In this document: positions 52,295 to 62,108 of the stretch, piece by piece
Position numbering within the stretch: the first letter of the stretch is position 1
Layout of the letters: the number at the start of each line of letters is the position of its first letter
Assembly (NCBI GenBank): GCA_964455095.1
Contig: CAYVUV010000069.1
Span: 62,001-126,000, forward strand
DNA from: CAYVUV01 sp964455095
GTDB taxonomy: Bacteria > Desulfobacterota > Binatia > HRBIN30 > CADEER01
Length of the DNA: 64,000 nt
Reading direction: 5' to 3'
Translations under genes and position numbers: made by a program
The notes under the pieces: model-generated
What the model was told of the DNA's origin: nothing
The model's input: only the letters and a program-made list of their open reading frames with translations
The model's database searches: none

Positions 52295-53739
52295 GGCGTG
52301 ATCTCCCTGATGACTGGCTGGCTGCCGATGCTGCCGTTGGCCCAGCCGCCGATGATTGCCGAAAACAGTCCGGCCCTGCCGCCACAGTGCACGATGAGAA
52401 GTCCACCCGGGCGGAACTTCGGCAGCGCCGGCGCGCTGGCGAACGCCTCCGGCACTCCCTCGGCAATGCCGCCCGCGCCGCGCACCAACTCTTCCCCGGG
52501 CGCCTGCAGGAGCTCGTGCAGACGCGTGGTCAGTGTCGCCTTGTCCCAACCGGCTGCGGCGAATACGCGCGCATGCTCCGGCCCGATGGCGAGAATGGCG
52601 TCGAAGACCATGATCAGCTTCGGATGATGCACGGTGCGCAAGTTGACGGCGAAGGTGCGCGCCAGCGATTCGGGGTCGCGCGCGAGCTGGTCGACGACGC
52701 TGCGCGGCGCCTCACCCGGAAAGAGCGTGACGGTGTTCGTACCCGCCGCCATACCGAGGTCGGTGGAGAGCGGTGTCCACGGTGAGCCTTCCTCGTCCTC
52801 GGCGAAACAGAAACTGATTTTGCCGGGATTGCCGAAGGTGGCGCGGTCGACCTCACCGGGGCGGCCGCCCCCGACGTTGCGTATGACGAGCTGCAAGGCG
52901 CGGCCGATGGTGTTGTTGGCGCGGTTGCCCTGCCCGAAGACGTTGACCCCGGAGGCCATACCGATTGCGCGGCGGATCGGTCCGTTGACGATCAGCACCG
53001 GTCCGGCGGGCATCGTGGTGGCCAGCAGGCCGTGAATATTGAACTCGTCGGTACACGCGGCTGCGAGCGCCGTGATCACCACCGGCAGATACTCCGGCTT
53101 GCAGCCGGCCATCACGGCATTGATCGCAACCTTCTCGACCGTGCACTCGACCATGTCGGGCGGGACGACGGCGACCACCTCATCGGGCTGGCGCGTCGTC
53201 GCCTCGAGCATCGCCAGCACCCGCCGCTCGGTCGGCGGCACGACGGGCAACCCGTCACTCCAGCCGCGTTCGAAGGCGAGCTCGCTCTCGTCCTCCAGCT
53301 CGGCCAGCTCGACACGCCGCGCCTTCAGCCGGTGCGCATTGAAGCGCACGGCGAGCTCGGGGGCGATGGCCGGATCGACGGTGAGTGAACCGCAGCCGGG
53401 CCGCCATTCCGGCAAGCCCTCGCCGAGCCCGCCGAGTCCGGTCAGCTCCTCCCACTCGCCACGTTGCCAGCCGACGACCCGACCCGTCTCGCCGGTCTCC
53501 TCGATCCGCAGCAGCGTCGGCACCGTCTCGACGTGATGGTGCCATGAAGCGGCGAGCGAGGTGTCGTCGATGGGCGCCAGGCCGGCGGGGAAGGTGGGGT
53601 CGTCTTGCGCAAACACGGTCAGCGGGCGTCGCGCGGCGATCTGGCTGAGCACCGGTGCGATCAGCGTGCAGGTCGGGCAATCGCGCTTGACGAACGCGAC
53701 CAGGCCTTGCGGCACCGGCGGAGCGGCGGCTTCGCGCAT
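52291..53739 (-). CDS. Thioredoxin-fused protein, partner of the UGSC selenoprotein
   Basis: Product of 482 residues. The first 100 residues form a thioredoxin-like domain with the redox motif CPTC (Cys21, Cys24) and the cis-Pro region VETVPTLLRI. The remaining 370 residues are a conserved domain that I cannot assign with certainty, with GWSDGLPVVPPTERRVLAML and GCKPEYLPVVITALAAACTD. The start MREAAAPPVPQ at 53739 is chosen because the thioredoxin fold begins there. The stop overlaps the start of the selenoprotein gene. The arrangement suggests the CPTC domain reduces the Sec/Cys site of the partner or shares a substrate with it. Confidence 0.83.
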   Translation of the reverse strand: MREAAAPPVPQGLVAFVKRDCPTCTLIAPVLSQIAARRPLTVFAQDDPTFPAGLAPIDDTSLAASWHHHVETVPTLLRIEETGETGRVVGWQRGEWEELTGLGGLGEGLPEWRPGCGSLTVDPAIAPELAVRFNAHRLKARRVELAELEDESELAFERGWSDGLPVVPPTERRVLAMLEATTRQPDEVVAVVPPDMVECTVEKVAINAVMAGCKPEYLPVVITALAAACTDEFNIHGLLATTMPAGPVLIVNGPIRRAIGMASGVNVFGQGNRANNTIGRALQLVIRNVGGGRPGEVDRATFGNPGKISFCFAEDEEGSPWTPLSTDLGMAAGTNTVTLFPGEAPRSVVDQLARDPESLARTFAVNLRTVHHPKLIMVFDAILAIGPEHARVFAAAGWDKATLTTRLHELLQAPGEELVRGAGGIAEGVPEAFASAPALPKFRPGGLLIVHCGGRAGLFSAIIGGWANGSIGSQPVIREITP

Positions 53740-53864
53740 GGCCAAAGATATAGTCTCCCTCGGCGATGAAAGGCGAATGCTCCGAACGGCAATGAAATCA
53801 CCTGCGTCCCTCCGTTGTGTTTTGACGCCGGTGTGGCAGAGACTAGACATCCGGAGGTACGCAG

Positions 53865-55397
53865 ATGATCACCGCCGTCCGCGACAAACCTCAGATCGCC
53901 ATCATCGGTTCGGGTTTCTCTGGCCTGTGCCTGGCGATCCAGCTGAAGAAGGTGGGCATCGACTCGTTCACGATCTTCGAGAAGTCCGACCGCCTCGGCG
54001 GCACGTGGCGCGACAATAGCTATCCGGGTGCGGCCTGCGACGTCCCTTCGTTTCTCTATTGCTTCTCCTTCGAGCAGAAGACCGACTGGTCGCGGAAATG
54101 GTCGCCCCAGGACGAGATCCAGACGTACATGGAGACGTGCGCCCGCAAGTACGACCTGGGGCGGCACATTCGTTTCAACACCGAGATCGCCGCAGCACAC
54201 TTCGATGGCGCGGCCGGGGTCTGGTTTCTGCGGACCGCGGCCGGAGAACAGATCGTCGCCAACGTCCTGGTCAGCGCCGTCGGCCAGCTGAATCGACCGT
54301 ACCTGCCGAAGCTCGACGGTCTGGAGCGCTTCGCCGGCACCGTCTTCCACTCGGCGCGTTGGGATCATGCGTACGACCTCACCGGCAAGCGCGTTGCGGT
54401 CATCGGCAATGCTGCCAGCGCCATCCAGTTCATCCCGCAAATCGCCAAGGCTGTCAGCCGACTCACCGTCTTCCAGCGCAGCGCCAACTGGATGCTGCCG
54501 CGCAACGACCGGGCGTACACGCCGCGCGAGAAGGAGCGCTTCGCCAGGTATCCCCTGCTGGCGAAGCTCTACCGCTGGTGGATCTGGTTCCTGCTCGAGT
54601 CGCGCTGGCCGATGTTCCGCGGCAATCAGTTCCTGGCCCGGCAGACACAGCGGATCGCCGAGCAAAACCTGAACGATTGCATCTCCGATCCGCGCCTGCG
54701 CCAGATCCTCACCCCAGACTATCCGATTGGCGGCAAGCGCATTCTGATCTCCGACGACTACTATCCGAGCTTGCAGCGCGACAACGTCGAGATCGTCACC
54801 GACCCGATCGATCACCTCGACGAACACGCCGTGGTCGCGAAGGGCGGCCACTCCTATCCGGTCGACGCGATCATCTTCGCCACCGGGTTCGAGACAACCG
54901 CCTTCCTGGCCCCGATGCACATCGAGGGGCTGGGCGGCCGCTCACTCGAGAGCGAGTGGGCCGCAGGCGCGCACGCGTACCACGGCATCACTGTGGCAGG
55001 CTTTCCCAATCTCTTCCTGATGTACGGGCCCAACACCAACCTCGGCCACAATTCGATCATCTTCATGATCGAGGCGCAGACACGCTACATCCTCGGCGCC
55101 ATCCGCACCCTCATCGAGCGCGATCTCGCCTTTCTCGATCTGCTGCGCTCGGTCATGGATGCCGACGACGCGCGCACCCAGGCCGAGCTGGCGCGCACGG
55201 TCTGGACCCGAACCGATCGCAGCTGGTACAAGAACAAAAGTGGCCGCATCACCAACAATTGGTCCGGCAGTACCCTGCGCTACTGGTGGACGACGCGGCG
55301 CTTCGACGCCGAGGTGTACCAGGCGCGGCACCGGGTGAACCAGCCGGTGCGCCCGGTGGCGAGCTCGCCAGAGGCCCACGCCGACTCGGCTGCGTGA
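53865..55397 (+). CDS. Flavin-containing monooxygenase (Baeyer-Villiger type)
   Basis: FAD/NADPH monooxygenase of 510 residues. FAD site IGSGFSGLCLAIQL, then GGTWRDNSYPGAACD, the family fingerprint FAGTVFHSARWDHAY, and NADPH site IGNAASAIQ (first Gly-x-Gly altered to GNA). All parts are intact, unlike the related gene at 36330. Substrates of such enzymes include ketones, steroids and alkanes. The start ATG at 53865 lies 126 bp from the divergent thioredoxin-fused gene. It is probably on its own promoter, which I cannot locate. Confidence 0.92.
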   Translation: MITAVRDKPQIAIIGSGFSGLCLAIQLKKVGIDSFTIFEKSDRLGGTWRDNSYPGAACDVPSFLYCFSFEQKTDWSRKWSPQDEIQTYMETCARKYDLGRHIRFNTEIAAAHFDGAAGVWFLRTAAGEQIVANVLVSAVGQLNRPYLPKLDGLERFAGTVFHSARWDHAYDLTGKRVAVIGNAASAIQFIPQIAKAVSRLTVFQRSANWMLPRNDRAYTPREKERFARYPLLAKLYRWWIWFLLESRWPMFRGNQFLARQTQRIAEQNLNDCISDPRLRQILTPDYPIGGKRILISDDYYPSLQRDNVEIVTDPIDHLDEHAVVAKGGHSYPVDAIIFATGFETTAFLAPMHIEGLGGRSLESEWAAGAHAYHGITVAGFPNLFLMYGPNTNLGHNSIIFMIEAQTRYILGAIRTLIERDLAFLDLLRSVMDADDARTQAELARTVWTRTDRSWYKNKSGRITNNWSGSTLRYWWTTRRFDAEVYQARHRVNQPVRPVASSPEAHADSAA

Positions 55398-55560
55398 GCC
55401 GTCTCGCGCCCGGCCGAATCACCAAATTTCGCGGAATTTGCGGAAAACCTTCCGGATTCTCGCCGCGATAACGGGGATTGTTTCGGCTGTGCAAATGAAG
55501 GCTCGCCGGCCGTAAGCCCTGCGGCGAATTCAGCGGAACACAACTGGAGGAGGTACTCAG

Positions 55561-56265
55561 ATGAGCTCGATCGGCAAACTTGCATCGTTCTTCGCGGTGG
55601 CCCTGGTCGCCGGGTGCGCGTCGACAACCACGACCCAGCGCCAGATGTACAGCGGGGCACAACTGCCGCGTCCGCAGCGCATCATCGTCTACAACTTCGC
55701 TGCCTCCCAGGCAGACATCCCGACTTGGGCCACTGGGGCGAGTCGATACGCCGGACAGGAGGCACCGCAAACGGCGGAGCAGCTCGCCGCCGGGCGCAAG
55801 CTGGGGGCGCAGGTTGCCCTGGAGCTGGTCGCCTCGATCCGCGACATGGGGCTGCCGGCAGAGGCCGCCGACATCAGCACCCCGCTTCAACCCGGTGATT
55901 ACGCGCTCGTCGGGTTCTTCGAGTCCGTCGACCAGGGCAGTGCCGTCGAACGCGTCGCGCTCGGGTTCGGCGCCGGAGCGGCTTCGATGAAGACTCGCGT
56001 CGAGGGGTACCAGATGACGGCCAACGGCCCGCGCGCTTTGGGGAGCGGCGAGGTCGACAGCGGTGGCGGCAAAGGTCCTGGGCTCGCTGTCCCGCTGGCG
56101 GTCACCCTCGCTACCGCCAACCCGATCGGCCTGATCGTCGGCGGTGCGGTCAAGGTGGGAACCGAGGTGTCGGGGCACGACACCATCGAAGGTGTCTCCA
56201 AGCGCACGGCGAGCGAAATATCCGACCAGCTGCGCGTGGCCTTTCGCCGGCAAGGTTGGATCTAG
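55561..56265 (+). CDS. DUF4410 family lipoprotein
   Basis: Product of 234 residues. The N-terminus MSSIGKLASFFAVALVAGCA has a lipobox (VAGC), indicating lipid anchoring. The body matches DUF4410, with IIVYNFAASQADIP, LGAQVALELVASIRDMGLPA, GDYALVGFFESVDQGSAVER and a C-terminal GASMKTRVEGYQ. DUF4410 proteins are small periplasmic-facing lipoproteins of unknown role, often near outer membrane or stress genes. The start follows CTGGAGGAGGTACTCAG, a strong ribosome site. The 163 bp upstream hold no other gene that I can see. Confidence 0.9.
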   Translation: MSSIGKLASFFAVALVAGCASTTTTQRQMYSGAQLPRPQRIIVYNFAASQADIPTWATGASRYAGQEAPQTAEQLAAGRKLGAQVALELVASIRDMGLPAEAADISTPLQPGDYALVGFFESVDQGSAVERVALGFGAGAASMKTRVEGYQMTANGPRALGSGEVDSGGGKGPGLAVPLAVTLATANPIGLIVGGAVKVGTEVSGHDTIEGVSKRTASEISDQLRVAFRRQGWI

Positions 56266-56331
56266 AGCCGCACGAACCGCGTGGCGAACAGGGAACGGTG
56301 CGCTTCACCGTTCCCTGTCGTCTCGCGATTC

Positions 56332-57108
56332 TCAGGCGCCCGCGCCTGGGGTGGTGACGCTCAGATACCAGGCGATCAAGCTGTCGCCGAAGAACATGGC
56401 GCAGACGGCGCCGACCGCCAGGAAGGGCCCGAACGGGATGGGCGTACGGCCGTCCTGACGCTGCGCCAGCATCAGTGCCAGACCGATTACGGTGCCGCTG
56501 ATCGAGCCGATCATCAGCGTCACGGGCACGGCGCGCCAACCGAGGAAGGCGCCGATCATCGCCAGCAGCTTGACGTCGCCGCCGCCCATGCCTTCGCGGC
56601 CGGTCAGGCGGTAGTACCCCTCGGCAATGGCCCACAGCACCCCGCCGCCGAGCAAGATGCCGATCAGCGAGTCGCGCCAGCCGGGATGGCCGATGACGAT
56701 CGAAGAGAGAAACCCGACGACGATGCCGGGCAGTCTGATGGCGTCGGGGATGATCTGGTGGTCGAGGTCGATGAAGGTGACGACGATCAGCGCGGCGAGA
56801 AACGCGAACTGGATCAGAAACTGTGGCGCAAAGCCGGAGACCGAGAACGCGGCGACGGCCGCAGTGCCGGCGAGCATCTCGACCAAGGGGTAACGCGCCG
56901 AGATGGACGCGCCGCAGGCGCGGCAGCGGCCGCGCAGGACGATGTAGCTCAGCAGCGGGATGTTGTCGTACGGCCGGATCGCTTGCTGACACGCGGGACA
57001 GTGCGACGCCGGGAAGACGATCGATTCGCCGCTCGGGATGCGGTGGATGCAGACGTTGAGGAAGCTGCCGATGATGGCCCCGATGAGGAAGATCGCGAAA
57101 AACGCCAT
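56332..57108 (-). CDS. pilD: Prepilin peptidase / N-methyltransferase (A24 family)
   Basis: Bifunctional membrane enzyme of 258 residues. The N-terminal domain has the zinc-type cysteines (Cys37, Cys40, Cys62, Cys65) of the methyltransferase-containing family. The catalytic aspartates are in IDLDHQIIPD (114-122) and GMGGGDVK. About seven hydrophobic spans. It cleaves the leader of type IV prepilins and methylates the new N-terminus, so the four minor pilins at 40351-42824 are likely substrates. It is 13 kb away from them, so probably serves all pilins of the cell. Confidence 0.95.
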   Translation of the reverse strand: MAFFAIFLIGAIIGSFLNVCIHRIPSGESIVFPASHCPACQQAIRPYDNIPLLSYIVLRGRCRACGASISARYPLVEMLAGTAAVAAFSVSGFAPQFLIQFAFLAALIVVTFIDLDHQIIPDAIRLPGIVVGFLSSIVIGHPGWRDSLIGILLGGGVLWAIAEGYYRLTGREGMGGGDVKLLAMIGAFLGWRAVPVTLMIGSISGTVIGLALMLAQRQDGRTPIPFGPFLAVGAVCAMFFGDSLIAWYLSVTTPGAGA

Positions 57109-57308
57109 GCCTTATCCGCCTTCCCTGACTTGTCGCCCGCTATGTGTCACGCGTCCCCGCTCCCCGCTCGGCGATCCGCTGGGCGAAGTGCTATCGAGAT
57201 GCCGCCGGCGCCGCAAGGTGCAGGGGTTCACCCGCCCGTTGACTTGGCCGCCGCGCTTGCCATGGTGCGGCTGCGGCGACGCGGGCCCCGCGTGCCATGG
57301 GGAGGTGG

Positions 57309-59147
57309 ATGTCGGTCTCGGTGCAGCGCAACGCAGGCTCGTCGGCAGGGTGGCTGGCCGCCGCCGGGCTGCTGGTCCTGGCGGCATTCTGGGCCGCCGG
57401 CGCCTGGGCCTTCGACTGGTATCAGCTCGATCTGGGATCGATCGGCTGGCCGACGCCGGGTTACGCGCATTTCCTCGCGGTCTGGACTTTGTGCGCCAGC
57501 CTCGCGGCCGCATTGCTGGCGAGCGCCGCCACCAGGATTGCCGACGGTCCCGTCGCCGCGGCGTTGCTGCGCGCGTGGGCCGCGCCGTCATCGCGCGCGT
57601 GGATTGCCGGCGGTGCGCTGGCTGCGCTCGTCATCCCGCTGGCGCTGCGCGTTCTCGTACTGCGCGGCGCCCCGCTCACCGACGACGAGGGCGCGTACCG
57701 TTTCATGGCCGAGCTGCTGGCCAGCGGCCGGCTGCGCGCCACGTCGCCGCCGCTGAAGTTGTTCTTCGACCAGGTGTTCATGATCAACGACGGGCACCTC
57801 TACGCGCAGTATTTCCTCGGTTGGCCGGCGTTGATGGTGCCGGGGTTGTGGTTCGGCGCGCCGGGAATCATGAACGCGGTCTACGCCGCGCTGACGGTGC
57901 CGGCGCTGTTTGGCGTGTTGTCCCGCATCGTCGGTGCGGCGTGGGCCAAGCTCGGCGTCGTGCTGTATGTCGGGGCGCCGATGCTGATGATCGGCGCGGC
58001 CACCGGGTTGTCGCATACGAGTTGTCTGTGCGCGTTGGCCTGGCTGACCTGGTTCGCGCTGCGCACGCGCGATGCCGACTCGCCCGCATGGAGCCACGCC
58101 GGTGCCGCAACGTGCTTCGGAATCGTCTTCTTCATCCGACCGAGCGCGGCCATGGGCTTGGGTCTGCCGGTGCTGACGTGGTGGGCGATGGGAGTGCGCG
58201 CCTTGCCGCGCCGCCGGCGGGTAGTCTGCGCGGTGAGCTTCGCGGTCCCGGCGCTCATCCTCGGGGCTTCGTTTCTGGCGGCAAACCAGGCGCAGAACGG
58301 CGCGTTCACCACGGTCGCGTACCGGCGCTACGACGCGTACATGCGCGAGAACGGCTACCGCTTCTCGTTCGTCCGCTCCGCCGAACAGTCGCCGACCGGC
58401 TATAGCGATCTCGTCACGAGCGCGCCGAGCGACTGGCTCGCCAACCTCGGCGCGGCACTCGTACGGCTCAACTTCGATGTATTCGGCTGGCCGTCGTCCT
58501 TCGTCTTTGCCCTGTACGCCGGTGTGCGCGGTCTCGCCGGCCTGTGCTGGCTCAGCCTGGCGTGCTTCTTCGCCCTCCATCTGCCGTTCCGCGACATCGG
58601 CATCGATTCGTTCGGGCCCGTGCACTACTTCGAAACGGCGTGGCCGCTGCTGCTGCTCACCGTGCTCGGCGTGCGGCGCGCGACCGAGCAAGCCGGGGCG
58701 GTTCGATCCGCCGCCGCACAGCCCGTCGCGTTGGTGCTCGCCATGGCGGCCCTGTCGTTGCTCGGGTACACCCCCGTGCGCCTGCGTGCCCTGGCGGCGA
58801 TGGCCGCCAACATCGACATGCCGCGTCAGGCCGTCGCACGGGCGGCCCTCCACCGCGCGGTGATCTTCGCCCCGCAACCTTTCGCGCCCAACTGCCTGAG
58901 TGCACCGAACGAGCACTTTGTCCACTGGCGCCCGCCGAACGATCCGGATCTGACCAACGACGTGCTCTGGGTCAACCACATCAGCATCGAACAGGACCGC
59001 CGCTTGATGGACCATTTCCCCGACCGCCGCGGCTTCGTCATGGTGTGGGAGCAGCCGTGTCAGGTCGCCCTGCGGCCACTCGACGAGCTCGCTCCGGGTG
59101 AGGTGCGCGACGGCGTCATCGGCGGGACCGGCGAAGGGCCGACCTAG
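57309..59147 (+). CDS. GT-C type membrane glycosyltransferase-like protein
   Basis: Integral membrane protein of 612 residues with about 11-12 spans. The outer loop has PLTDDEGAYRF, the DDE triad of ArnT/GT39-type enzymes. It is the first plus-strand gene of the 57-64 kb polysaccharide cluster and is 2 bp before the 2-epimerase gene, so co-transcribed. An in-frame ATG at 57297 is an alternative start; 57309 is preferred for its closer GGAGG. Likely transfers a lipid-linked sugar in surface glycan assembly. Confidence 0.82.
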   Translation: MSVSVQRNAGSSAGWLAAAGLLVLAAFWAAGAWAFDWYQLDLGSIGWPTPGYAHFLAVWTLCASLAAALLASAATRIADGPVAAALLRAWAAPSSRAWIAGGALAALVIPLALRVLVLRGAPLTDDEGAYRFMAELLASGRLRATSPPLKLFFDQVFMINDGHLYAQYFLGWPALMVPGLWFGAPGIMNAVYAALTVPALFGVLSRIVGAAWAKLGVVLYVGAPMLMIGAATGLSHTSCLCALAWLTWFALRTRDADSPAWSHAGAATCFGIVFFIRPSAAMGLGLPVLTWWAMGVRALPRRRRVVCAVSFAVPALILGASFLAANQAQNGAFTTVAYRRYDAYMRENGYRFSFVRSAEQSPTGYSDLVTSAPSDWLANLGAALVRLNFDVFGWPSSFVFALYAGVRGLAGLCWLSLACFFALHLPFRDIGIDSFGPVHYFETAWPLLLLTVLGVRRATEQAGAVRSAAAQPVALVLAMAALSLLGYTPVRLRALAAMAANIDMPRQAVARAALHRAVIFAPQPFAPNCLSAPNEHFVHWRPPNDPDLTNDVLWVNHISIEQDRRLMDHFPDRRGFVMVWEQPCQVALRPLDELAPGEVRDGVIGGTGEGPT

Positions 59148-59149
59148 GC

Positions 59150-60238
59150 ATGATCTACGCGGTCATCGGCACCAAGGCGCAGCTCATCAAGATGGCGCCG
59201 GTCCTGCGGCGTATGCAGGATCGCGGCGTTCCCTTCCGCTACATTTCGACCGGCCAGCACCAGGAGACGATCGCCGACCTGCTCGAGAACTTCGGCGTCC
59301 GCGAGCCGGATGTCGTCTTGTACGAGGGCAAGGACATCACCTCAATTCCGCAGATGCTGCGCTGGAGCCTGCGGATTCTCTTCAAGACCCTGTTTCGCCG
59401 CCGCGAAATCTTCGGTCCGGAGATTCCCCGCAACAGCATCGTGCTCGTCCACGGCGATACCTTCTCCACCGCGCTCGGCGCCGTGATGGGCCGGCTCGCG
59501 GGCTTGAAAGTGGGACACGTCGAATCCGGGCTGCGGTCGTTCAACCTGCTGCAGCCCTTTCCGGAGGAGCTGACCAGACTGTTCACGTTCTCTCTCAGCC
59601 ACGTCTATTTCTGTCCGGGTCCGTGGGCCGTGGAGAACCTCAAGCGCTTCAAGGGCATCAAGGTCGACACCGGCTCGAACACGCTGTGCGACGCCATGCG
59701 CTACGCGCTTCCGGCCGCCGACAAGGTCGATCCCGCCATCGTGCCGGCCACTGCGTTCGGCGTCGTCACGCTGCACCGCTTCGAAAACTTCCGCGACGCC
59801 GCGGCGACGCGGAAGATCGTCGAGGCTGTCGAGCTCATCGCGGCGCGGTCGAAGCTGCTCTTCATCCTGCACGTCCCGACGCGAGAGAACTTGCAGAAAC
59901 ACGGCTTCTACGAGCGCCTGGCCGCGAATCCGCGCATCGAGTTGCGCCCGCGCTACGACTACTTCCGCTTCATGAAGCTGCTCACGGCCGCCGAGTTCGT
60001 GGTCAGCGACGGCGGCAGCAATCAGGAGGAATGCTCCTACCTGGGAACGCCCATGCTCCTCCTCCGCAACGTCACCGAACGACAAGAGGGGCTGGGGCGA
60101 AACGTCGTGGTGTCGGGGTTCGATCGCCAGGTGATTGCGGAGTTCCTCGATCACCTGGACCGATACAGGTTCCCGCCGCTCGCGCTGCCCACCAGTCCGT
60201 CGGACCTCATCATCGATCACTGTCTCGCCTACGTATGA
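59150..60238 (+). CDS. UDP-N-acetylglucosamine 2-epimerase family protein
   Basis: Epimerase_2 enzyme of 362 residues. Family motifs: GTKAQLIKMAP at the start, VLVHGDTFS, GHVESGLRS, TLHRFENF and SDGGSNQEECSYLG (normally SDSGGxQEE) with RNVTERQEG near the end. Converts UDP-GlcNAc to UDP-ManNAc or related C2 epimers, feeding lipopolysaccharide or capsule pathways. Co-transcribed with the preceding GT-C gene; its end overlaps the converging GT4 gene by 10 bp. Confidence 0.93.
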   Translation: MIYAVIGTKAQLIKMAPVLRRMQDRGVPFRYISTGQHQETIADLLENFGVREPDVVLYEGKDITSIPQMLRWSLRILFKTLFRRREIFGPEIPRNSIVLVHGDTFSTALGAVMGRLAGLKVGHVESGLRSFNLLQPFPEELTRLFTFSLSHVYFCPGPWAVENLKRFKGIKVDTGSNTLCDAMRYALPAADKVDPAIVPATAFGVVTLHRFENFRDAAATRKIVEAVELIAARSKLLFILHVPTRENLQKHGFYERLAANPRIELRPRYDYFRFMKLLTAAEFVVSDGGSNQEECSYLGTPMLLLRNVTERQEGLGRNVVVSGFDRQVIAEFLDHLDRYRFPPLALPTSPSDLIIDHCLAYV

Positions 60239-61320
60239 CCCAGCGCGCGTGCGACGGTGGCGACCGTCTGATTGACGTCGAAGTCGCGCCGCACGCGCTG
60301 CTCGGCGGCTTGCGCCAAACGGGCGAGCCGCTGCCGATCGTCGCAGAGGCTGCGCAGCAGGTCGACCAGCTCGACTTCCGAGTGAAACAGCAGACCCTCC
60401 TCGCCCGAGCGAATTGCTGGCGCGGTCGCTGGGGTGTCGGCGGCGACCACCACGACGCCGAGCGCCATGCACTCGAGGACGGTCTGCGAGATGCCGAGCA
60501 CGGAGACGCCGGTGCGGAACGGCAGGACCATGACGTCGCACGATCGCATGAGCTGCAGGCGTTCCTCGTCGGGCAGGAAGCCGAAGAACGTGATTCGATC
60601 GGTGTCCGCGTACTGCTGACGCAGCGCGTTGCCGAGTGCGCCGGTACCGGCGACGATCAACTCGACGTCCTGGCGCTGCCCGGCGAGCGCCGAGAAGGCG
60701 CGCAGGGCGATGTCGGCGCCTTTGGTGGCGTTGAGATGATTGACGAACCCGAGGCGCAGTCGCGGCTGCCTGGCGGCCGTCGGGACGGATTGGAGCGCTT
60801 CGACGTCGACGCCCGGCACGGTGAGGATGGCGCGCTGGCCAAACCGGGGCGCGAAGTGCTCCAGGATCTGCGGGCTGCCGCACAGCACGGCGCGATACGG
60901 CCGCAGCACGCTGGCGAAGAGCGCGGACGGCGGCCGCGTGACGTTGGTGGCCTGGTAGAAGCAGCGCGGTGCGCTCGTGCGCAGCGCGCCGTTGAGCAAA
61001 CCGAAGTAGGGCACCGCGAGGTGCATGTCGTTGACGCCGGAGACGACCAGCACCGCGTCGGGCCGCAGGGCGTTGGCCTTCAGCCCGGCGCGCAATGGGA
61101 ACGGAGCGCCGACGCGATGGATCGCGCAGCCCTCGAGCTCGACGTACTCCGGGCCTTCCGGCTCGGCGCGCCAGGCGACGACGTGCACGTCGAACCGGCG
61201 GGCCAGTCCCGCGACCAGCAAGCGCACGAGGCTGATGACGCCCGAGATGCGCTGCGTCGGCAGGTAGTATTTGACGATCAGGACGAGCCGCGGCTTGGTG
61301 CCGCCGGGCGCTGCGTTCAT
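60229..61320 (-). CDS. Glycosyltransferase family 4 protein
   Basis: GT-B fold transferase of 363 residues: VKYYLPTQRISGVISLVRLL at the acceptor side, and LGFVNHLNATKGADIALRAF with VIVAGTGALGNAL-type donor-side motifs. The catalytic E-x7-E region GISQTVLECMALGVVVV is present. Adds a sugar from a nucleotide donor to a growing glycan. Its start overlaps the stop of the methyltransferase gene by 4 bp and its end overlaps the epimerase by 10 bp on the other strand. Confidence 0.9.
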   Translation of the reverse strand: MNAAPGGTKPRLVLIVKYYLPTQRISGVISLVRLLVAGLARRFDVHVVAWRAEPEGPEYVELEGCAIHRVGAPFPLRAGLKANALRPDAVLVVSGVNDMHLAVPYFGLLNGALRTSAPRCFYQATNVTRPPSALFASVLRPYRAVLCGSPQILEHFAPRFGQRAILTVPGVDVEALQSVPTAARQPRLRLGFVNHLNATKGADIALRAFSALAGQRQDVELIVAGTGALGNALRQQYADTDRITFFGFLPDEERLQLMRSCDVMVLPFRTGVSVLGISQTVLECMALGVVVVAADTPATAPAIRSGEEGLLFHSEVELVDLLRSLCDDRQRLARLAQAAEQRVRRDFDVNQTVATVARALGHT

Positions 61321-62084
61321 GCGCTCGGTGCGCGCAGCTCGACCACCAGGTAACCGCCGAGCCGCCCCAGGGCGGAGTCGCAGTAGCGTGTTTCGAGCTG
61401 CGCGAACAGACGCCCAATGCCGGGCAGCGTGTAGAAGTGGTGCGTGGGCGCAAAGATGCGCACGCCGCGTGCGGAGACGATCTCAAAACCGGGCGGCAGG
61501 TAACGGCGCACATCCGCCAGCGTGTCGTAGCGCGTAAACACGCGGTGGCCGCCGCTGGGAGCTGCCGCGAGGCGGTTGGCCAGGTGCTTGAAGCTGTAGG
61601 GGTTGTAGAACTCGAGGAAGGCGGTTCCGTCCGGCCGCAAGACGCGGCGCACTTCGCCCAGCGCGCTCTCGATCGCCGGCACGTGTGCCAGCACCTTGAA
61701 GGAGTAGACGACATCGAACGACGCGTTGGCGAAGGGCAGGGCCGTCGCCGATGCCTGCAGCGCTTCCAGCCCTTTGCGTCGCGTCACCGCGACCATCCCG
61801 GCGGATAAGTCCACGCCGCAGGCGCGCGCGGCAACGGTGTGGGTGCGCTCCAGGATCAGGCCCGTACCGCAACCGATTTCCAGCGCCGCGCGACCGGTGA
61901 CGGCGGCGCGGATCTTGTCGAACTCAAGGCGGTTGATCAGGCCGTAGTACCCGGCCCGTCGCTCGTCGTCGTACCAGCCGGAGTAGTCGTCGTAGTACCC
62001 CTGAATGCGCTGTCGCTCCGACGGCGTCTGCGTGCGGTGTTCGGTCACGGGGCTGACAAGTACCACGCGCTCGGCGGCCATCAA
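61317..62084 (-). CDS. SAM-dependent class I methyltransferase
   Basis: Rossmann-fold methyltransferase of 255 residues. SAM site LEIGCGTGLILERT, acidic D in VDLSAGM, and FDVVYSFKVLAHV as motif IV. Methylates an unknown acceptor, likely a sugar of the glycan made by the neighbouring genes. The stop overlaps the GT4 start (ATGA, 61317-61320), so the two are translationally coupled. Confidence 0.9.
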   Translation of the reverse strand: MMAAERVVLVSPVTEHRTQTPSERQRIQGYYDDYSGWYDDERRAGYYGLINRLEFDKIRAAVTGRAALEIGCGTGLILERTHTVAARACGVDLSAGMVAVTRRKGLEALQASATALPFANASFDVVYSFKVLAHVPAIESALGEVRRVLRPDGTAFLEFYNPYSFKHLANRLAAAPSGGHRVFTRYDTLADVRRYLPPGFEIVSARGVRIFAPTHHFYTLPGIGRLFAQLETRYCDSALGRLGGYLVVELRAPSA

Positions 62085-62108
62085 ACTGCGCTGTTGGGGC
62101 AGATTGCC

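Noticed and set aside
51752..52549. Reading the UGSC gene as two separate genes or as a frameshifted pseudogene
   Set aside because: The protein similarity is continuous across the TGA, the frame does not change, and a SECIS-like hairpin follows. Selenocysteine decoding explains it better.
59342..61714. Long minus-strand frame covering the epimerase, GT4 and methyltransferase genes
   Set aside because: It overlaps three well supported genes and its translation looks like arginine-rich noise.
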